From JBHIET01 sp046760785 (GTDB lineage Bacteria > Chloroflexota > Anaerolineae > B4-G1), in assembly GCA_046760785.1 (NCBI GenBank), contig JBHIET010000009.1:1-63798 (forward strand): a stretch of DNA of 63,798 bases, read 5' to 3'. Below are positions 1 to 7,712 of this stretch, in pieces. The first letter of the stretch is position 1; every line of letters begins with the position of its first letter. The notes beneath the pieces were generated by a model, which searched no databases, was not told where the DNA came from, and worked only from the letters and a program-made list of their open reading frames with translations. Made by a program: the position numbers and the translations under genes.

Positions 1-569
1 GAGCACCTTCGAGACTTCCGCAGTCTGGCAGTTTGAATTGCGAAAGGCTCTCTTAGAAGTGATAGGGCGATTGTAGGCGCGATCAGACATCCAGACCTTC
101 AGCGCTGGGACAGTGGACATCACCGAGTGCGGGCGCACGGACCCACATCGTGCGCCCGCTTGTCTCTGCATGTTCCGTAGATCACTTTGGGCTGGCGCGT
201 ACACATCGCTTGTTCATCTAGTCGCTCGTCAGCGGTCATCACGTCCTCAGTGGTCATTGATTCCTCCGGTTGCTCTACCTGACCAGATGGGATTCCGCAA
301 TAAGTCGGGTGGAGCGTCTGACCCTAAGATCGCCTCGGAAAAGCCCAGGTGGGGCAAAGATCGTATTTTCGGCTCCGTTTTTGCGCCTGAGTGGGGCTCA
401 ACTCAACTGCACGAATTTAGGAAGGCTCGTTCAACCCAGAGCCAAACAGCGCTTGCCTGTGGTCAACCCCCACATCTGGGGTGAAATGGGACTGCCCAGC
501 CACATCTGGCGCTTCGCACGACTTTGCATAGTTCTGACTTGCTACTGCGGAATCCCGTCACCCGGCAAC
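1..569. other. Non-coding stretch at the left edge
   Basis: I see no credible gene here. The open frames are short, lack ribosome-binding sites and have no recognisable protein character. The stretch holds one strong 10-bp inverted repeat (129-159) and then ordinary AT/GC-mixed sequence up to the promoter of the XdhC-family gene. Confidence 0.6.
129..159. terminator. GC-rich perfect hairpin, possible terminator
   Basis: A 10-bp perfect inverted repeat, GCGGGCGCAC at 129-138 and GTGCGCCCGC at 150-159, encloses an 11-nt loop and is followed by TTGTCTC. The stem is strong but the T-run is poor, so a terminator for a gene left of the window is possible but not proven. Confidence 0.3.
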
Positions 570-598
570 TTGGCTTTGGGACAATTGCGTGGTATCCT
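570..598 (+). promoter_or_regulatory. Putative sigma70-type promoter of the xdhC-like gene
   Basis: TTGGCT at 570-575 and TATCCT at 593-598 are separated by 17 nt. Transcription would begin near 605, giving a very short leader before the ATG at 617. The -10 box is weak, so confidence is limited. Confidence 0.4.
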
Positions 599-616
599 AT
601 ATACAGAGAGAGAGCA

Positions 617-1600
617 ATGCAAGAGATCGCAACCGATCTGACCCGTTGGATCGCCGCTGGCGAGCAGGTCGCGCTGGCGACGGTGGTGTGGGCCGAGGGC
701 TCCTCGCCCCGGCCGCTGGGCTCGCGCATGGCGGTGACCGCATCCGGCCAGATGGTTGGCTCCGTCAGTGGGGGGTGCGTGGAGGGGGCGGTCTTCGAAG
801 AGGCGCGAGAGGTGCTGGCCGGTGGACCGCCGAAGCGGCTTCGATTCAGCGTGACGGACGAGGAGGGCTGGGAGGTGGGGCTGGCCTGCGGAGGCACCAT
901 CGAGGTCTACGTCGAGCCGCTGGTGGAGGTTCACCATCGGCTGCTGACGGCGCTGGAGGCGGAGGAGACCGTCGCGCTGGCGACCCATTTGGGCGGCGGC
1001 GGTCACCTGCTGGCCTGGGCCGATGGACGTCTAGAGGGCGACGATTCCCTGGCTTCCCTTTTGACTGCGCTGTTTCCCGGCCCGGTTGCTGAGCTACAGG
1101 ACGACGTTTTCCTTGAGGTTTTCGCCCCGCCGCCGACGCTGGTCATCGTCGGCGCGGTGCACGTGGCGATGGTGTTGGTCGGCCTGGCGCAGACGCTGGG
1201 CTTCCGCGTGCGGGTGGTGGATGCGCGGCGGGCCTTCGCCACCCGGGAGCGCTTCCCCACGGCGGACGAACTGAGCGTCGCCTGGCCGCAGGAGGCGCTG
1301 AAGGCGGAGGAGCTGGGGTCGCAGCACTACATCGTGATCCTCTCCCACGACCCCAAGTTCGACCTGCCCGCGCTGCGCATCGCACTGCGCAGTCGGGCGG
1401 GCTATATTGGGCTCCTCGGCTCGCGTGTCACGCAGGCGAAGCGGCTGGCCGCGCTGCGGGAGGAGGGTGTCGGTCAGGGGGAGCTAAAGCGCATCCATGG
1501 CCCGGTGGGGCTTGACCTGGGCGGGCGTGAGCCGGCTGAGATTGCACTGGCGATCTTGGCGGAGATCGTCGCCGTGCGGCACGGCCGGAACGGCGGCTAG
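617..1600 (+). CDS. XdhC/CoxI-family molybdenum-hydroxylase maturation protein
   Basis: This 327-residue protein has the two halves of the XdhC family. The N-terminal XdhC/CoxI segment carries VSGGCVEG and, further on, ACGGTIEVYVEPL. The C-terminal half is a Rossmann-like domain with TLVIVGAVHVA and the family ending IGLLGSR ... GREPAEIALAILAEIVA. XdhC proteins bind molybdenum cofactor and help insert its sulfurated (or selenated) form into xanthine-dehydrogenase-type enzymes. The ATG at 617 is preferred over an upstream ATG at 524 because it follows a purine-rich AGAGAGAG and matches the usual family start. No hydroxylase gene lies nearby, but the Mo/W and selenium genes in the right third of the window fit the same pathway. 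Confidence 0.88.
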   Translation: MQEIATDLTRWIAAGEQVALATVVWAEGSSPRPLGSRMAVTASGQMVGSVSGGCVEGAVFEEAREVLAGGPPKRLRFSVTDEEGWEVGLACGGTIEVYVEPLVEVHHRLLTALEAEETVALATHLGGGGHLLAWADGRLEGDDSLASLLTALFPGPVAELQDDVFLEVFAPPPTLVIVGAVHVAMVLVGLAQTLGFRVRVVDARRAFATRERFPTADELSVAWPQEALKAEELGSQHYIVILSHDPKFDLPALRIALRSRAGYIGLLGSRVTQAKRLAALREEGVGQGELKRIHGPVGLDLGGREPAEIALAILAEIVAVRHGRNGG

Positions 1601-1958
1601 TCTCTCGCTCGGCATTGTTGTTCATCTTGACCTGCTTGTGGCGAGCCTGATGCCGATGACCTGGGGAGACGCGCTGGCCGCCGTCGTGGGGCAGCGCATC
1701 GGGCGGCGCCGCTACACAGTCTTGGGAAGCACCCGCTCGCTGGAAGGGTCGGCGGTGATGTTCCTCACCGGTTGGGCGGCGACGCTCGTGCCGCTCCTGC
1801 TGCTGGCACCGGAACCCTTAAGCCCGGTCGTGGCAGTGGCGACCTCGGCGGTGACGGCGTTGGGCGCGACGGCAGTCGAGGCGGTTTCGCCCTGGGGCGT
1901 GGACAACCTGACGGTGCCGGCAGTCTCGGCGCTGATTCTGGTATTGATGTTGCCCTGA
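1599..1958 (+). pseudogene. C-terminal relic of a CTP-dependent phytol/dolichol-kinase-like membrane protein
   Basis: The frame reads LMPMTWGDALAAVVG followed by a basic loop, a KSxEGS-like SLEGSAVMF segment, and hydrophobic helices with ALGATAVEAVSPWGVDNLTVP. This is the C-terminal half of VTE5/SEC59-type polyprenol, phytol or dolichol kinases (also related to CDP-alcohol cytidylyltransferases). Family members are about 200-230 residues, while only about 105-120 are left. The homologous-looking part runs up to the xdhC stop with no start codon or RBS of its own, apart from ATGs at 1650/1656 that would lose the preceding helix. I therefore call it a 5'-truncated remnant; a short functional version is less likely. 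Confidence 0.5.
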
Positions 1959-2032
1959 ATGCAGAGACAGAAAATACGCAGCACGCATCACGTGTCCCGT
2001 ATTCTGTAAAGAGCAAAGTTACGTCTTACGCG

Positions 2033-2848
2033 CTATTCTTCCGTGATGACGAATTGGGCAATACCCTGTAGCCGGGTCTCGATGAAGACGTGAATCTCGT
2101 AACTGCCTGGTTCCCAGCCCCCCGGCAGCCTGCAGAAGTACGAGGTCCACCCGCTCTCACCCCAATCCCGCCCCTCAACCAACCCCCAAAGCCACGTATC
2201 CGAGCAGAAGTCCAGGAACTCTCCGTCCTTATACCAGGCGAAGGTCGTCGCGACGGCGTTCTGCATCCCTTCGTAGGTGAAGAACAGGTACACCCGGTAG
2301 TCACCAGGCGGAAACTCATTGCCCGGTTCCAGTGGCTGGCCATTTTCGTCTCTCTCGAGCGCCAGACACTGCAGCACGATGCGCGCATCCTCTCCCGCCG
2401 GCACAGCCGGGGGCAGCGGCGTTAGCGCCGCATCGGGCAGGGGCACGGCCAGTGTTGGCGTGGGGATCAGGGGTGGGGTCGCCGTGGGCCGGCGGGTGGG
2501 AGTGGCGCTTGCCCTGAGCATAGCCGAAGGGGTCGGTGTGCCGCTGGGCAGTGGGACGTAGGCAGGCGTAGGCGTGCTCGACGGAGTCGCGGTTGGGATA
2601 AGAACAGGAGCAGAGACGATGGTCACCAGACGCGGAACCAGGACCAGAATGATAACAGCGACACCCTGCACCACCAGCGCCACCAGCAACCAGCGCGTAG
2701 CCCACCTGAGAGCTTTTCGGCGCAGGATGTAGTATGGAGCACGGCGTGCTTTGGCGAATTGAGGAATGGCCAGTCCCGCCAGGAAAGCAGAAGCGATCAA
2801 CAGTGCATAAGCGACCCAGCGCAATTGATCTAGAGTCAGGGCAGTCAA
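2033..2848 (-). CDS. Membrane-anchored protein with Pro/Thr-rich stalk and extracytoplasmic beta domain (unknown)
   Basis: This 271-residue protein has two N-terminal membrane segments (about residues 10-30 and 50-75). A low-complexity Pro/Thr/Ser stalk follows (about 80-150, with many TPTP and TATP units), then a C-terminal domain of about 120 residues rich in Trp and aromatic residues (WYKDGEF, WGESGWTSYF, PGGWEPGSYEIHVF). The layout predicts a stalked domain on the outer face of the membrane. The PGDYRVYLFF and PGSYEIHVF strands recall immunoglobulin-like or carbohydrate-binding beta-sandwiches, as in the tails of the neighbouring glycosyltransferases, but no family was recognised. Part of the stalk is encoded by a small interspersed repeat at 2507-2533. 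Confidence 0.7.
   Translation of the reverse strand: MTALTLDQLRWVAYALLIASAFLAGLAIPQFAKARRAPYYILRRKALRWATRWLLVALVVQGVAVIILVLVPRLVTIVSAPVLIPTATPSSTPTPAYVPLPSGTPTPSAMLRASATPTRRPTATPPLIPTPTLAVPLPDAALTPLPPAVPAGEDARIVLQCLALERDENGQPLEPGNEFPPGDYRVYLFFTYEGMQNAVATTFAWYKDGEFLDFCSDTWLWGLVEGRDWGESGWTSYFCRLPGGWEPGSYEIHVFIETRLQGIAQFVITEE
2507..2533. repeat. Interspersed palindromic repeat copy inside a coding stalk
   Basis: GCTTGCCCTGAGC followed by xxxxxCGAAGGGG is a copy of the CCCTTCGACAGGCTCAGGG-type palindrome found at five or more places in the window. Here it is translated as part of the Pro/Thr-rich linker (about residues 106-114) of the 271-residue membrane protein. Confidence 0.6.
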
Positions 2849-2923
2849 GCCAATCTCCCCTCCCTAACCTACTAACCAGCCGGTGGAACTATACCACAAT
2901 ATTCCAATCTCGCCCAACTGCGC

Positions 2924-4786
2924 TTACAGATGCTCCTTAATAGCCAGAGCGACGGCACGGGGGATGCCAGGCACCGCGGCCAGTTGCTCGACGCTGGCCG
3001 CGCGGACGGCGTCGAGGGAGCCAAGGGCTTTGAGGAGCGCCTTGCGCCGCGCCGGCCCCACGCCGGGGATGCTATCCAGTTGCGAGGCGACCCCTGCCCG
3101 TCGCCGGCGCGCGCGATGATGCATGATGGCGCAGCGATGCGCCTCGTCCCGCACGCGCTGCACGAGGAACAGCCCCTGGGAGCTTCGAGGCAGCAGGACG
3201 GGCCTGGTCCGCCCCGGCAGGAAAATCTCCTCGCGTTGCTTGGCCAGCGCCGCCACCGGTACCCTGGCAAGCAGATCGAACTCCTTCAGCACCTCGACCG
3301 CCACGCCCAACTGCCCCTTGCCGCCGTCCACGATGAGCAGATCTGGCAACTTGGCCCAACCCTTGATATCTCGCGTGCCCAATACCTCATCCGACGTCGC
3401 CATCTGCCAGCGGCGGAAGCGACGCTGCAGCACCTCGCGCATACTGGCGTAGTCGTCCTGGCCCTGCACGCTGCGCACGACGAAGCGCCGGTAGTCGGAC
3501 TTGCGCGGCACGGCGTGCACGAAGACGACCATGCTGCCGACGACCTCTGTCCCCTGCGTCGTGGAGATGTCGTAGCACTCAATGCGCACCGGGGATTTGG
3601 GGAGGCTCAGCGCCTCCTGGAGTTCGGCCAGCGCTTGCTCATGCTTGTGGGCATCGGCCTGCCACTGGGAGCGCAGGGCGGCCAGCGTCTCGGCGGCGTT
3701 CTCGGCCGCCAACGCCACCAGCTCCCGCTTCTGCCCCCGACGGGGGGCGCGCAGCGTCACCTTGGCCCCCCGCTTCTGCTTGAGCCACTGCTCGATGATC
3801 AGCGCCTCCTCGATCCGCTCCGGCAACAGCACCTCGGGCGGGACGTAGGCGGCCTCCTCGTAGAACTGCTTGAGAAAAGCAGCCATCACCTCCCGCTCAT
3901 CCTCATCCTGCGCTCCCTCCAGCACGAAGTACTCCCGTCCCAGGAGTTTGCCCCCCCGGATGAAGAAGACCTGTACGCAGGCGTCCCCTTCCTCGCGGGC
4001 GAAGGCGATCGCGTCCTGATCGGTGCCGGCCGAGGAAACGACCTTTTGTCGCTCGACGACGCGCTGTGCGGCCTGGAGTTGATCGCGCAAGAGGGCCGCC
4101 TGCTCAAAGTCCAACCTGTCTGCGGCTGCTTGCATCCGCTGCTCCAGGCCGGCGATCACCTCCTCGCTGCGCCCCTCCAGGAAGCGGATCAACCCCCGGA
4201 TCATCGCCCGGTACTCCTCCTGGTTTGCCGCACCGATGCAGGGTCCCAGGCAGAGCTTGATGTCATAGTACAAACAAGGGCGTGCGTCTTTGCCGGTGAT
4301 CTCCCGATTGCAGGTCAGGTAGGGGAACGTCTTGCGCAGCAGGTCGAGCGTCTGGTGGACGGCCGGGGAGGAGGTGAAGGGGCCAAAGTAACGGCTGCCG
4401 TCCTGCTCCATGCGGCGGGTGATGAGCACCGTGGGGAACGGGTCGGCCCAGGTGATCTTGATGTAGGGATAGCGCTTGTCGTCCTTGAGACGCACGTTGT
4501 AGCGGGGGCGATGCTGCTTGATCAGGTTCGCCTCCAGGATCAGCGCCTCCAACTCCGAGTCGGTGACGATGAACTCCAGCTCGGCGACCTCGGACACGAT
4601 GGCCCGCACCTTGTCGTTCTCCCAGGCCGAGGGCTGGAAGTAGGAACGCACGCGGCTGCGCAAGTCCACCGCCTTGCCCACGTAGATGACGGTATCGCTC
4701 GCGTCCCGCATCAGGTAGACACCCGGCTTGCGGGGCAGGGCCTCAACCTGGGATCGAATATGATCTGAGACCTCTATCCTGCTCAT
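2924..4786 (-). CDS. uvrC: UvrABC excinuclease subunit C
   Basis: UvrC makes both incisions around bulky DNA lesions in nucleotide excision repair. The 620-residue length is normal. The domains occur in the expected order: GIY-YIG nuclease (residues about 17-95, with KPGVYLM and VIYVGKA); the Cys-containing linker (TCNREITG, CLYYDIKLCLGPC); the UVR UvrB-binding motif (about 213-248); the RNase-H-like UvrC nuclease (RIECYDIS with catalytic Asp, later LLIVDGGKGQL); and tandem helix-hairpin-helix motifs at the C-terminus (SIPGVGPARRKALL, AVPGIPRAVA). The ATG overlaps the stop of the upstream HIT gene by 4 nt, so the two are probably translationally coupled. The gene looks intact. A 612-codon antisense open frame here is a codon-bias shadow. 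Confidence 0.97.
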   Translation of the reverse strand: MSRIEVSDHIRSQVEALPRKPGVYLMRDASDTVIYVGKAVDLRSRVRSYFQPSAWENDKVRAIVSEVAELEFIVTDSELEALILEANLIKQHRPRYNVRLKDDKRYPYIKITWADPFPTVLITRRMEQDGSRYFGPFTSSPAVHQTLDLLRKTFPYLTCNREITGKDARPCLYYDIKLCLGPCIGAANQEEYRAMIRGLIRFLEGRSEEVIAGLEQRMQAAADRLDFEQAALLRDQLQAAQRVVERQKVVSSAGTDQDAIAFAREEGDACVQVFFIRGGKLLGREYFVLEGAQDEDEREVMAAFLKQFYEEAAYVPPEVLLPERIEEALIIEQWLKQKRGAKVTLRAPRRGQKRELVALAAENAAETLAALRSQWQADAHKHEQALAELQEALSLPKSPVRIECYDISTTQGTEVVGSMVVFVHAVPRKSDYRRFVVRSVQGQDDYASMREVLQRRFRRWQMATSDEVLGTRDIKGWAKLPDLLIVDGGKGQLGVAVEVLKEFDLLARVPVAALAKQREEIFLPGRTRPVLLPRSSQGLFLVQRVRDEAHRCAIMHHRARRRRAGVASQLDSIPGVGPARRKALLKALGSLDAVRAASVEQLAAVPGIPRAVALAIKEHL

Positions 4787-5214
4787 AGTGCTCCACGAAT
4801 CTTGCCAGCTATCCCGTCTAGTTCAGCTCTGCCGGGCTGGTTGCCGTAGTGTGGCCCAAACCGCAGGCCAAACCCATCGCCTGTGTAGCGTGGAACCACG
4901 TGAAGGTGGACGTGAAGTACTTCTTGGCCAGCCGCTGCGCCGTCTGCCAGGAAGAGGTTGACGCCCTCACATCCGAGACCGCTGTCTCTCAAAGCCGTGG
5001 CAATGCGTTGGGCCACCCGAAACATGTGAGCGCCTGATTCCTCATCAAGTTCCGCAAGAGACGAGGCATGGCGAGTGGGAATGATCAGCACGTGGCCTGG
5101 ATTAACGGGCCGGATATCCATGAAGGCACAACACAGGTCATCCCTGAACACGAGGCTTGATGGGAGCTTGCCTGCCAGGACGTCACAGAATACACAAGTG
5201 CTCGCCACTTTCAC
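4783..5214 (-). CDS. HIT-family nucleotide hydrolase/transferase
   Basis: This 143-residue histidine-triad protein has the motif HVHLHVVPR at residues 101-109, where the middle His of the HxHxH array is the nucleophile. A CVFCDVLAG start and VNPGHVLIIPTRH near residue 45 are typical of the Hint/HinT-like branch. These proteins hydrolyse adenosine phosphoramidates or Ap4A-like dinucleotides; the exact substrate cannot be read from sequence. Its stop overlaps the uvrC start and its start overlaps the end of the upstream glycosyltransferase gene (5211), so it belongs to one leftward transcription unit. Confidence 0.93.
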   Translation of the reverse strand: MKVASTCVFCDVLAGKLPSSLVFRDDLCCAFMDIRPVNPGHVLIIPTRHASSLAELDEESGAHMFRVAQRIATALRDSGLGCEGVNLFLADGAAAGQEVLHVHLHVVPRYTGDGFGLRFGPHYGNQPGRAELDGIAGKIRGAL

Positions 5215-7712
5215 GGTACCGTCACCTCCTGCAAGATCAGAGAGCCGGAAGGCTCGGCCACCCCCTCTGCGCCCCCAACCGGAAGACGCTCGCCGGTCTG
5301 AGAATCGTACACCCCCACCGCCACCGTGTACCGCCCCTCCGTAACCCCTGCCATCGGTAGAACCATCTCATCGGCCACGATCTCTCCTGCCTCCCACCAG
5401 AGCGTGGGATACGTCCAACCTCGCGGCATCACGTCCACCTGCGCGACCAACCCACCGTCCTGCACATCCAGCAAATGCGCGAACATCCTATAGTCCGCGT
5501 TCATTCTCCGCCGGGCCTGCCAATACAGCGTCAGGCGCAACGCTTCGTCCTCCTGGGCGACGTAGTAGCCCAGGAGGCGCAAGTCCTGACCAAACGTCGC
5601 CGACGTCACGTGCTGCACCGCTGGCGTATCGAACATGCGAGGCAGTTCCTCGACCACAATCGTCTCCAGCGGCACGGGCACCCCCACGCTCTGCCTCGTC
5701 TCCGGCTCCACCAGCCCGGCGACCAACGTGTACGCGCCGCCGGGCAAGTGTGGATCAACCTGGAACGCGTACTCACCAACTCCCACCGCGCCTGCGGGCC
5801 ACTCCGACGTGGGCCAGCCGTTGACCGGGTCCCAGCATTCCTCCTGGGACATCTCCCCCACCTCGCTCCTCACCAGCGCCAGGCACACGCGGAGATCGCG
5901 ACCGGGCGACGCGCGACTGGACCAATGCAAGCGGGTGAAGACACTGCCGGCCTGCGTGATCTCCAGCGGCGCTACCGACCACCCGATCAACCCCACCCCA
6001 TCCCCCAGCTCAGAGGCCAACTCGAAGTCACGTCCCAGTTCGGGAGAGGTGCGGTACACGACGATCAGGTCATCTTCATACAGCGGGTTGATGGTGAAAT
6101 AATCCCGCCAACGCGCCAGTTTGTCTTCGGACAAGAGATCGCGGTGCATAATTATGTACCGAATGTCATTTTGCGACAAGTAAGCCAGACGCCGAGAGAC
6201 GTCCCCCAGCGTCACGTCAATGTCGCCATTTTCCAGCAAGCCCGCCCAGAAAGAGTCCCCGCGAATGAAAGCGTACGCATCGTCGGGGGTACGCGAGACA
6301 TGGCCGTCAGCGATTTTCTTGCCGTGGATCATTTGACAGAATAGATGGTACTTGCCCGGTTGACGCCCCATGGGGAGATCGGCCACAGCAAAGCCCTCCT
6401 CTTCCTGAGCCAGGCGATGCAGGAAAGGAGAATAGGTGGGCCGAATGGTGGGAAAGGGGTAGACCAGATACTCAAAGAGAACGAGAACCGCTACAAGTGC
6501 CGGGGCCACGCGAGATAACGACTTGCTCAGCGCCGCAACCCGATCGTACAGCCCGCGGCTGCCAAAACCCACCAGCACGGCCAGCGAGAAGAACAAAAGA
6601 ACGTTGAGACGAAAGGGACGTCGCAGCAGGCCGACGATGGGAACCGCCCAGGGCAGTTGAAACGTATGCAAGGGTACACCTGCTAATCGCATCTGCGAAC
6701 CGAGGGAGAGAACGAGGAACACCAACCCTGTCAGTAACCAGAAGCGGGTCTTCCGGGGCGCAGTAACGACACCCACAACCGCCAGGCCCAGACACACGTA
6801 TCCCAGGTAGCCCGACCGCTGGCTGGTGAAGCCGATCCGCTGGTTCACCTCCGAGACGAGGGGGCCTAGCAACGGATGCCGCGGGTTGGGGACGAAGAAA
6901 GAGAGGACGTCGTTCCCCAGACCCTGTTCTACGTCCACGGCCATATAGCTCGTGTTGCTGGTCAGTTGCTCGCGGAGGATGGGCCATAACAAAGGAGCCA
7001 CCGCCAGGCCGACGAGGATGGCCAACAAAATCAAGCGACGGGCCGCTCCCGACACCCACCCGGCCTGCTCAGTGAGCAAGCTGTAGAGCAGGTAAAGGAC
7101 CGTCCAGCCAGCCAGCATCGCCATCAAATGCCAGCTCGATAGCGCCGTCAACAGGAACCATAGGGCAGCCAGCACCGTTTGCTTGATCCGACTCGCTCCA
7201 GCATCGTGGAGCAGGCGCATCAGAGCCAGGGCAAAGAGAGGCATCCACTGGGTGGTGACCAGGACGGGATGATCGCTTTCAAAAATGTGGTAGGGATGGA
7301 AGGCAAAGACAAGGCCGGCGACAAACGCGGCGGAGCGGCAGCCCGTGAGGTGGCTCACCAGCAGGTACATGCCGAAGCCGCTCAGGGCGTAGGCCAGCAG
7401 GACTGTACCGTTGTAGGCAGCCAGAGACCCCATCAGCGGGGTCAGGAGCAGCGAGAGGGCGGTGTTGGCGTGGCTGAAGCTGTGGAAAACGAGGCTGGTG
7501 CCCTGGGGGTAGAACACGTAGTCGGTGTGGTAAAAGTCCAGGCCCTCGGTCAGCGCCTTCTTCGTCCACCAGTCAGCCCAGGGGTTGATGTAAGCGTCGG
7601 CACTCCAGCCGGCCAGCGTCGTGTTCAGCTCGCAAGGCAGGGGCAGGGCCAATACCAGGGTCAGCAGGACGTAGAGAACCAGGGCAGCGACGTCGTACCG
7701 TTTCACCGTCAC
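5211..7712 (-). CDS. GT-C type membrane glycosyltransferase with two C-terminal beta-sandwich modules
   Basis: This 833-residue protein has about ten predicted membrane helices in residues 1-420. The first outer loop contains SADAYINPWADWW, which supplies the acidic residues expected of GT-C enzymes. Two copies of a beta-sandwich module follow, at about 575-690 (LIGWSVAPLEI, LHWSSRASPG) and 710-833 (LLGYYVAQED, LTLYWQARRR, ERLPVGG). GT-C proteins move a sugar from a polyprenyl-phosphate donor outside the membrane. Donor and acceptor are unknown. The gene overlaps the next upstream one by 4 nt (7709-7712), and this coupling recurs through the block. An annotation of hypothetical membrane protein (YfhO-like) would also be defensible. 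Confidence 0.72.
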   Translation of the reverse strand: MTVKRYDVAALVLYVLLTLVLALPLPCELNTTLAGWSADAYINPWADWWTKKALTEGLDFYHTDYVFYPQGTSLVFHSFSHANTALSLLLTPLMGSLAAYNGTVLLAYALSGFGMYLLVSHLTGCRSAAFVAGLVFAFHPYHIFESDHPVLVTTQWMPLFALALMRLLHDAGASRIKQTVLAALWFLLTALSSWHLMAMLAGWTVLYLLYSLLTEQAGWVSGAARRLILLAILVGLAVAPLLWPILREQLTSNTSYMAVDVEQGLGNDVLSFFVPNPRHPLLGPLVSEVNQRIGFTSQRSGYLGYVCLGLAVVGVVTAPRKTRFWLLTGLVFLVLSLGSQMRLAGVPLHTFQLPWAVPIVGLLRRPFRLNVLLFFSLAVLVGFGSRGLYDRVAALSKSLSRVAPALVAVLVLFEYLVYPFPTIRPTYSPFLHRLAQEEEGFAVADLPMGRQPGKYHLFCQMIHGKKIADGHVSRTPDDAYAFIRGDSFWAGLLENGDIDVTLGDVSRRLAYLSQNDIRYIIMHRDLLSEDKLARWRDYFTINPLYEDDLIVVYRTSPELGRDFELASELGDGVGLIGWSVAPLEITQAGSVFTRLHWSSRASPGRDLRVCLALVRSEVGEMSQEECWDPVNGWPTSEWPAGAVGVGEYAFQVDPHLPGGAYTLVAGLVEPETRQSVGVPVPLETIVVEELPRMFDTPAVQHVTSATFGQDLRLLGYYVAQEDEALRLTLYWQARRRMNADYRMFAHLLDVQDGGLVAQVDVMPRGWTYPTLWWEAGEIVADEMVLPMAGVTEGRYTVAVGVYDSQTGERLPVGGAEGVAEPSGSLILQEVTVP

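Noticed and set aside
113..641. Two overlapping 123-codon frames at the left edge
   Set aside because: No family character, no ribosome-binding sites, and they overlap each other and the xdhC promoter.
2930..4768. A 612-codon open frame antisense to uvrC
   Set aside because: It mirrors the strong codon bias of uvrC, has no protein family features and no ribosome-binding site; uvrC itself is unmistakable.
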